Below, piece by piece: positions 59,192 to 64,000 of a DNA stretch of 64,000 bases. The position numbers and the translations under genes were made by a program. The stretch is from positions 186,001 through 250,000 of the forward strand of contig NZ_JACHJU010000001.1 of NCBI RefSeq assembly GCF_014203795.1, in the 5' to 3' direction. The notes beneath the pieces were generated by a model, which was given only the letters and a program-made list of their open reading frames with translations, was not told where the DNA came from and did not search any database. This stretch comes from Streptosporangium album. GTDB taxonomy: Bacteria; Actinomycetota; Actinomycetes; Streptosporangiales; Streptosporangiaceae. Each line of letters begins with the position of its first letter. Position 1 is the stretch's first letter.

Positions 59192-59881
59192 CTACGGCCG
59201 GTGGTGGGAATCGGGCGGCGGGAGCCGCCGGTACGGCTCGCCCGTGAGCTCCCCGCGCAGCTCGTTCCAGTGCTCGCGCCAGGCGGCCCACGCCTTCTTG
59301 ACGGGCTTGGCCCTGGAATCGCCGATCACCTTGACCTCGCCCATGAGCACGTAGGCCTTGACCCGGATGAGCGGCACGTTCATGCCGGGAGGAGCCTCAA
59401 GGACCTGGACCTTCTTGTCCCCCATGATCGCGATGCCTTCGAGGTCGACGTCCACGCCGTCCGGAACGATGATCTTCACGTCACCCATGACCGCGGTGGC
59501 CACGATGTCCACCACACCGGTGCGGACCTCGGCCTCGCGTAGGTCGAGCACCACGTCACCCATGACGGCGACCGCCCCGAGCCCCTGGTCGATCCGCCAC
59601 TTGCCCCGGCGCTTGGAGTCGCCCATGACGGCCACGGACCAGCGCCGCGACCGGCCCTCCTGCGCCGCCGGGACCGGAGCCGGCGCGTGGGCCTGGGCGG
59701 GCGACGGCAGGTCCGAGGTGATGACCGCCAGCTCGGCCTGGGTGACGGCGGTATAGGCCGCCTCCGTGCGCTCGGTCAGCTCGCCGAGGGTCAGACGCCC
59801 TTCGACGGAGGCGATACGTAACCGTTCGACGACCGCCTCCCGTTCCGCGTCGGAGGCCCGTATCGCGTCGGGTTCGTTCAT
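59192..59881 (-). CDS. DUF1707 / LiaF-like cell-envelope stress protein
   Basis: 229 aa, ATG at 59881. The N-terminal DUF1707 domain reads IRASDAEREAVVERLRIASV, EGRLTLGELTERTEAAYTA. The C-terminal half repeats the element VMGD or IMGD five times at about 17-27-residue intervals (SVAVMGDSKR, AVAVMGDVVL, ATAVMGDVKI, GIAIMGDKKV, AYVLMGEVKV). This forms a regular beta-helix as in LiaF-type proteins. It has no membrane helix. A role in antibiotic or envelope stress response is inferred from the family. Confidence 0.82.
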   Translation of the reverse strand: MNEPDAIRASDAEREAVVERLRIASVEGRLTLGELTERTEAAYTAVTQAELAVITSDLPSPAQAHAPAPVPAAQEGRSRRWSVAVMGDSKRRGKWRIDQGLGAVAVMGDVVLDLREAEVRTGVVDIVATAVMGDVKIIVPDGVDVDLEGIAIMGDKKVQVLEAPPGMNVPLIRVKAYVLMGEVKVIGDSRAKPVKKAWAAWREHWNELRGELTGEPYRRLPPPDSHHRP

Positions 59882-59994
59882 GACTCACAACATATCGCGA
59901 GTTGTCTCCAGAGTGGATCCTTCGGAAGGAGGAGCCCCGGACTACATCCCGGACGGCGACCCTCGGCTCTCCCGGCCACCTATGATCCGGAGAC

Positions 59995-61443
59995 ATGTAT
60001 GAAGAACTTCTGGAAGCGGTGGCCGGGAACGACGCCGAGCGGGTCGAGCGCCTGCTCCAGAGCGGGACCGGTGCCGACCCGGACGGCGCCGGCGAGACGA
60101 CGGCCCTGTACCGGGCCTCGACGGACGGCCGTACGGCGATCGTACGGGCGCTGCTGGCCGCCGGGGCCGACGCCAACCGGGCCAGCGGCGGCGAGGACGA
60201 GGGGCTGCCCCTGTCCGGGGCCGCGGCCTGGAACCACGCCGAGGTCGCCGAGGCGCTGCTGGCCGCCGGGGCCGAGGTGTCCGGGCGGGAGACCGGCGGG
60301 TGGACCGCCCTGCTCTGGGCCGCCGCCAACGGCCATGCCGACGTGCTCACGGTGCTGCTGGAGGCGGGGGCCGACGCCGAGGAGGCCAACGAGAGCGGCG
60401 AGACCGCGCTCACCCTGGCCACCCGGCGCGGGGCGCTGGGCGCGGTGCGGGCGCTGCTGGACGCCGGCGCCGACCCCACTCGTTCGGACGGCGAGGGCGA
60501 CACACCGCTGACCATCGCCTACGACTGGCTGGGCACCCAGCTGGAGAGCGCGCTGCTGGACCAGCTCACCGACCAGGCCCCGGAGGGTTCCCAGTTCGTC
60601 GTGGGCCGCAGCCGCGCCGCGGACGGCACCGACCTGGTGACCGTCGCGGCCGTGGGACCGGACGGGACGCGCACGGCCGAACTGCAGTGTCAGCGGGGTC
60701 ACGCGGCCGTCGCGACCCTGCTGGAGGACGCGGCCTCGGAGCGGCTGCCCTTCGACGACCTGGTCGAGCGGGCGCTGCCGTACCGGGACGTCGACGAGGA
60801 GGCCGAGACCTGGTGGACCGTGGCGAGCTCGCTGAGCCGCCGCGGAGACGAGGAGACCTTCGAGTCCGCGGCGCAGCTGTGCGTCAGCGAGGACCCGCGT
60901 AAGCGCGAGTTCGCCGTGGACGTGCTCGCGGAGTTCGGCTTCGCCGAGGGCGACAAGCCCTTCCTTGAGCGGACGCTGCCGATCCTGCAGCGGATGGCCG
61001 CCACCGAGGGTGACGAGCGGGTGCTGCGCTCACTGCTCGGCGCGTTCGGCCACCACGGCGACCCGCGGTCCCTGCCGGAAGTGCTGGAGATCATCACCGC
61101 CGACGGCTGGGCGCGCACCCAGGCCGACCCGGCCGCGCTGGCCGCCGTCCTGCCCCCGGGCCACAGCGAGGGGCTCGCCCTGCTCATCTCGATGACGCAG
61201 GACCCCGACGAGGAGGTCCGCGACTGGGCGACCATGGGCCTGGCGGGGCTGGAGGAGGACACCGACCAGATCCGCGACGCGCTGGCCGCGCGACTCGACG
61301 ACGAGGATCTGAGCACGGTGGCCGAGGCGACCCGGGGCCTGGCCACGCGGGGCGACGCGCGCGCCCGCAAGGGCGTGGACCGTGTGCTCGCCGAGAGCGA
61401 CGAGGACGACGACTACATCCGCGACCTCGTCAGCACCTCCTGA
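59995..61443 (+). CDS. Ankyrin-repeat protein with C-terminal HEAT-like region
   Basis: 482 aa, ATG at 59995. About five ankyrin repeats occupy residues 1-165, each with the ALLxAGAD hairpin: LLAAGADANRAS, LLAAGAEVSG, LLEAGADAEEANESGETALT, LLDAGADPTRSDGEGDTPLT. An alpha/beta linker follows. Residues about 270-480 are helical pairs resembling HEAT repeats (HHGDPRSLPEVLEII, DPDEEVRDWATMGLAGL). No signal peptide or enzymatic motif. It is most likely a cytoplasmic protein-protein interaction scaffold; the partner is unknown. Confidence 0.85.
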   Translation: MYEELLEAVAGNDAERVERLLQSGTGADPDGAGETTALYRASTDGRTAIVRALLAAGADANRASGGEDEGLPLSGAAAWNHAEVAEALLAAGAEVSGRETGGWTALLWAAANGHADVLTVLLEAGADAEEANESGETALTLATRRGALGAVRALLDAGADPTRSDGEGDTPLTIAYDWLGTQLESALLDQLTDQAPEGSQFVVGRSRAADGTDLVTVAAVGPDGTRTAELQCQRGHAAVATLLEDAASERLPFDDLVERALPYRDVDEEAETWWTVASSLSRRGDEETFESAAQLCVSEDPRKREFAVDVLAEFGFAEGDKPFLERTLPILQRMAATEGDERVLRSLLGAFGHHGDPRSLPEVLEIITADGWARTQADPAALAAVLPPGHSEGLALLISMTQDPDEEVRDWATMGLAGLEEDTDQIRDALAARLDDEDLSTVAEATRGLATRGDARARKGVDRVLAESDEDDDYIRDLVSTS

Positions 61444-61647
61444 GGGACAGGCCTGGCAACAGGTCCGACGCCGGCGCCGAGGTGGAACATCACGGCGCCG
61501 TCGTCCGGCCGACGGGTGAGAGGAGCCTGGACATGGACGCCCTCTCCGCGGAGACCTACCGGTCAGAGCACGCTCGGGCCTGGCGACCCTCCCTCGCCGG
61601 GCTCGCAGCCAACGGCCCACACCCGGCATCCTCGATCGATCGGTCGA

Positions 61648-62265
61648 TCATCTGACCCATCCCTGACGTCTCTGGTGGTAGGCCGCCACGGCCGCGGCGG
61701 CCTGGCCGTCGTCGGCCAGCAACCGGGTGAGCCGGTCGAACCTGCGGCTCGCGCAGAGCGCGTAGGTCTCGGCCCACCATTCGGCCGGGCAGTCCCGATA
61801 GCGGTCCAGGACCAGCAGGGGACGGCAGAACCTCATGATCCACCGCCACTCCGGGGTCTCGTCCATCTCGTCCAGGTCGCACAGCGCGTGCCCGATCATG
61901 TGATGGACCAGCGCGCCGGACGAGTGCGCCCCACCGGTGATGACGACCGTCCGCCCCAGGTAGACCCCGGCCGAGTCCGCCGCGACCCGGGCGTCGCAGG
62001 AGTCGTCCGGCTCCGGTGGTTCGGCGAGCATGTCCGTGCCGAGCCAGATCCCGTCGAGGTCCTCGGCCAGCCGGGTCGCGAGGTGGACCGGGAGTCCGGC
62101 CAGCTCGTCCACCACGTCCACCAGCTCCCGGCGCGCTCTCCCGGACCAGTGCCGGTGGATCACCCGCTCCAGCACCCCGCAGTCGCGGGTGCCGTCCCGC
62201 GGCAACGGCTCGCGATGGCCCACATGGCCCACATGGCCCGCCTGGTTCGAAGGGGGAGTCCTCAT
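61648..62265 (-). CDS. Hypothetical protein with degenerate zincin-like motif
   Basis: Up to 205 aa from the ATG at 62265; the first ~15 residues come from a 9-bp tandem repeat (GHVGHVGH), so a later start is possible. Residues about 120-160 read VITGGAHSSGALVHHMIGHA, then WWAETYALCASRRFDRL. The spacing resembles HExxH zincins with a later Glu, but the catalytic Glu is replaced (HMIGH). It may be an inactive metallopeptidase or an unrelated fold. No signal peptide seen. Confidence 0.5.
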   Translation of the reverse strand: MRTPPSNQAGHVGHVGHREPLPRDGTRDCGVLERVIHRHWSGRARRELVDVVDELAGLPVHLATRLAEDLDGIWLGTDMLAEPPEPDDSCDARVAADSAGVYLGRTVVITGGAHSSGALVHHMIGHALCDLDEMDETPEWRWIMRFCRPLLVLDRYRDCPAEWWAETYALCASRRFDRLTRLLADDGQAAAAVAAYHQRRQGWVR

Positions 62266-62468
62266 CCGGAGCGCTCCGTTCTACCGGGAAGTGTTTCCGG
62301 TGGTAAACGTCCGCTGCGGGACCGTTCATTACAGGCTGATGCACGGATATTCGGTACGGAAAGAATGCGATCCTTCACCGGTGCGTCCCCATTCACCGGT
62401 CTACCCTCGGCCTCGAAAGCCGATCGGATACGGCGGCCGTCACCGATTACCCCAAAAGAGGATTAATC

Positions 62469-63029
62469 ATGAAAATCAGCCTTAAGGAACCAGGTGTGGT
62501 CTGTGCCGTCGCGCTCTCAAGCGCCCTTGCCGCACCCCCATGCACGGCCACCGCTCACGCGTCCGGCCCGAGGCCCGCGTCCCGGTGTGAGACCGACACC
62601 GCGCAGGCGGTCGCGGCACAGCTCCAGAGAGCCCCGGACGGACGGCTCACCTCCCCGGACACGCTCTCCTACGGCGGCGGCGCGGAGGTGATCGCCTTCC
62701 GGCCGCCGTCCTGCGCCGCCGCCCGCCGGAACACCGAGCGCGACTGCGACGAGGACGGCGTCCTCGACAACGCGGTGTGCCTCTACGACCGCAGGGCCTT
62801 CGAGGGCTCCCGCCAGGCCATCAAGGCAACGGGGACGAGAAGGCTAAATGGGTCAATTGCCATTATGTCCATTAAAAATGATCGGCCTTTCATTTTCCTT
62901 GTCAAAAAGACCCCGGCTGAACGTGGAACCTGCTTCTCTCCGGGTGAGGGCTACGGCAACACGGGCCAGGTGGCCGGGCAGCGATGGGTGGACGCCCATC
63001 CCAGCCTGCGCGAGTGCGGCGCCCTCTGA
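62469..63029 (+). CDS. Small secreted Cys-rich protein (peptidase-inhibitor I36-like)
   Basis: 186 aa, ATG at 62469 with AGAGGA seven bases upstream. The signal peptide ends near residue 31 (TATAHA). Six Cys occur in the mature part. The segment CLYDRRAFEGSRQAI, later CFSPGEGYGNTG, resembles the beta/gamma-crystallin fold of I36-type peptidase inhibitors, but similarity is slight. The codon use is somewhat AT-richer around 62820-62930 than the neighbours. Secretion is well supported; function is not. Confidence 0.6.
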   Translation: MKISLKEPGVVCAVALSSALAAPPCTATAHASGPRPASRCETDTAQAVAAQLQRAPDGRLTSPDTLSYGGGAEVIAFRPPSCAAARRNTERDCDEDGVLDNAVCLYDRRAFEGSRQAIKATGTRRLNGSIAIMSIKNDRPFIFLVKKTPAERGTCFSPGEGYGNTGQVAGQRWVDAHPSLRECGAL

Positions 63030-63090
63030 GGACCCGCACCGGACGGGGTGCCGCTCCGGCGGCCCCGCGTCATCGGTCACGGGCCGCCGG

Positions 63091-64000
63091 TCACGACGTC
63101 CTCCCCTCGCCCCTCACCCAGGCGCTGACGGCATAGGTCCGATACTCCTCCACAGCGGGTCGCGAGCCACCGGCGTCATCCGCGCCGGCGGTCCTGATGA
63201 GCTCGGTCGCCAGAAGACCGCCGGTCACCGAGCTGACGACGAACACCCCCAGCAGCGGCCCGTCCTCGAAACCGAACGCCTGTCCCGGCCTCCCCGCCCG
63301 GTCTCTTATCCGCCCGAGCGATCTCAGATCGTCCTGACCCGCGAAGACCCGCCACAACACCGCCGCCAGGGCCGGCTCGACCACGTCGTAGGAGTAGAGG
63401 TTCTCCATCGCCCGGACGAGGCGGCGCGTCTCCGTCATCGTGGTCTGCGGCTCGGTGCCGAGGAGTTGCCCGCGCAATCGCGTCCAGGACCTCGACAGCA
63501 TGGCCGCCCTCGGTTCCAGGCCTTCCGCCCGGCCGCCGCCCTGGGCGGGCTCGGGGACCGAGGGCCGGCTCCCGGGCGAGATCCCCGCCCAGCCGCCGCC
63601 TCCGAACGGCCTGCCCGGCGTCCTCGTCGTGTGGTAGACCCCCTTCCCGCTCACCGGCGTCCACCGCCTGACCACCCACGGCATGATCTTCGAATCCGTG
63701 CCGCCCGGCTCGACGGCGGTGGCGAGCAGCCACTCCTCGGTCCTGACATAGCTCCATGGGCCGGGCGCGGGGCGTGGCCGGCCCGCCGCGAGCGCGGCCA
63801 GCTCCAGCAGCCGGGCCGAGGCCGGCGGGAAGGACGCCATCGGGCGGGGCGAGGATTCCCGCAGGGGTTCGGTGGCCGAGATGCGCGTGATCCTCGCCAG
63901 GTCCTCCGGGATCTCCGGGCCTTCGGGACCGGCCTCCGGCGGGGCGACGGCGGGAGGGCGCCCCTGCGGGGCACCGGCGGGCGCCGGGGCCTGCCGGGAC
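63091..64000 (-). CDS. CU044_5270-like protein, N-terminus beyond right edge
   Basis: The leftward frame is open from the window edge to the stop at 63091 (about 302 codons visible). The first ~40 visible residues are a Pro/Gly/Ala-rich linker (PEGPEIPEDLARITRISATE). The body carries LLELAALAAGRPRPAPGPWS, YVRTEEWLLATAV, MPWVVRRWTPVSGKGVYHTT and FGFEDGPLLGVFVVSSVTGG. These resemble CU044_5270-family proteins, which usually have an N-terminal membrane segment and sit beside ECF sigma genes. An internal ATG at 63840 exists but is unlikely to be the start because the upstream frame is coherent. Confidence 0.6.
   Translation of the reverse strand, partial: SRQAPAPAGAPQGRPPAVAPPEAGPEGPEIPEDLARITRISATEPLRESSPRPMASFPPASARLLELAALAAGRPRPAPGPWSYVRTEEWLLATAVEPGGTDSKIMPWVVRRWTPVSGKGVYHTTRTPGRPFGGGGWAGISPGSRPSVPEPAQGGGRAEGLEPRAAMLSRSWTRLRGQLLGTEPQTTMTETRRLVRAMENLYSYDVVEPALAAVLWRVFAGQDDLRSLGRIRDRAGRPGQAFGFEDGPLLGVFVVSSVTGGLLATELIRTAGADDAGGSRPAVEEYRTYAVSAWVRGEGRTS

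Noticed and set aside
61533-61655. 40-codon ORF with a GAGAGGAG site
   Set aside because: A good ribosome site but no conserved-looking features, and it runs into the end of the convergent gene; evidence too thin.
1-64000. tRNA, rRNA, CRISPR arrays, insertion sequences, prophage or biosynthetic gene cluster
   Set aside because: None was found by reading both strands: no regularly spaced direct repeats, transposase motifs, integrase, PKS or NRPS modules.

Overview
The window comes from a high-GC, Gram-positive actinomycete. Many genes start with GTG and codon use is strongly GC-biased. It carries a WhiB protein, two membrane Ser/Thr kinases, a DmdR/IdeR-type iron box, a mycothiol-type maleylpyruvate-isomerase-fold protein and an actinobacterial exonuclease/polymerase. 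The gene mix suggests Streptosporangiaceae or a close relative (inference). About 58 genes or gene remnants are supported. No rRNA, tRNA, CRISPR array, transposase or phage gene was seen.

Layout. 0-18 kb: a membrane-tethered M4 protease (cut by the left edge), a secreted two-domain lipase, a polyprenyl diphosphate synthase, a CoxG-like protein, a fatty acid desaturase, a polysaccharide deacetylase, and cydAB behind a triple-dyad operator. These are followed by an MFS exporter, a LacI remnant and a secreted PQQ-type sugar dehydrogenase with its LacI-type operator, then a broken LamG gene. 19-30 kb: a catabolic island. A minus-strand operon encodes an NCS2 nucleobase permease and a three-subunit molybdenum hydroxylase. 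Beside it are an S4 protein and a PucR regulator. Divergent from PucR is a DUF2877-FdrA-DUF1116 operon, homologous to the E. coli oxamate carbamoyltransferase genes. This is the most interesting system in the window. 30-42 kb: Ser/Thr kinase, MFS, three decayed genes around an intact XRE-cupin regulator, a two-component pair with a frameshifted kinase, exonuclease/polymerase, phosphoesterase, and a second Ser/Thr kinase broken at a G8 tract. 42-47 kb: FAD oxidase/TetR/GlpD module, iron-boxed sucrase-ferredoxin protein, WhiB. 47-53 kb: small proteins, RsgA, glyA behind a ZTP riboswitch, YihY, YccF. 53-58 kb: an assimilatory sulfur operon (sulfite reductase, zinc ribbon, CysH, chelatase) behind a leaderless short ORF with tandem Cys codons. 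57-64 kb: ECF sigma with a membrane partner, DUF1707 protein, ankyrin/HEAT protein and hypothetical proteins.

How the parts work together. The 19-30 kb island looks like import of a nitrogen heterocycle, hydroxylation, and recovery of a carbamoyl group through the FdrA triad under PucR control. The sulfur operon reduces APS to sulfite and sulfide and supplies siroheme. Several cis-elements (BlaI/MecI-like dyads, iron box, ZTP riboswitch, Cys-codon leader, LacI and TetR operators) give regulatory hypotheses that can be tested.
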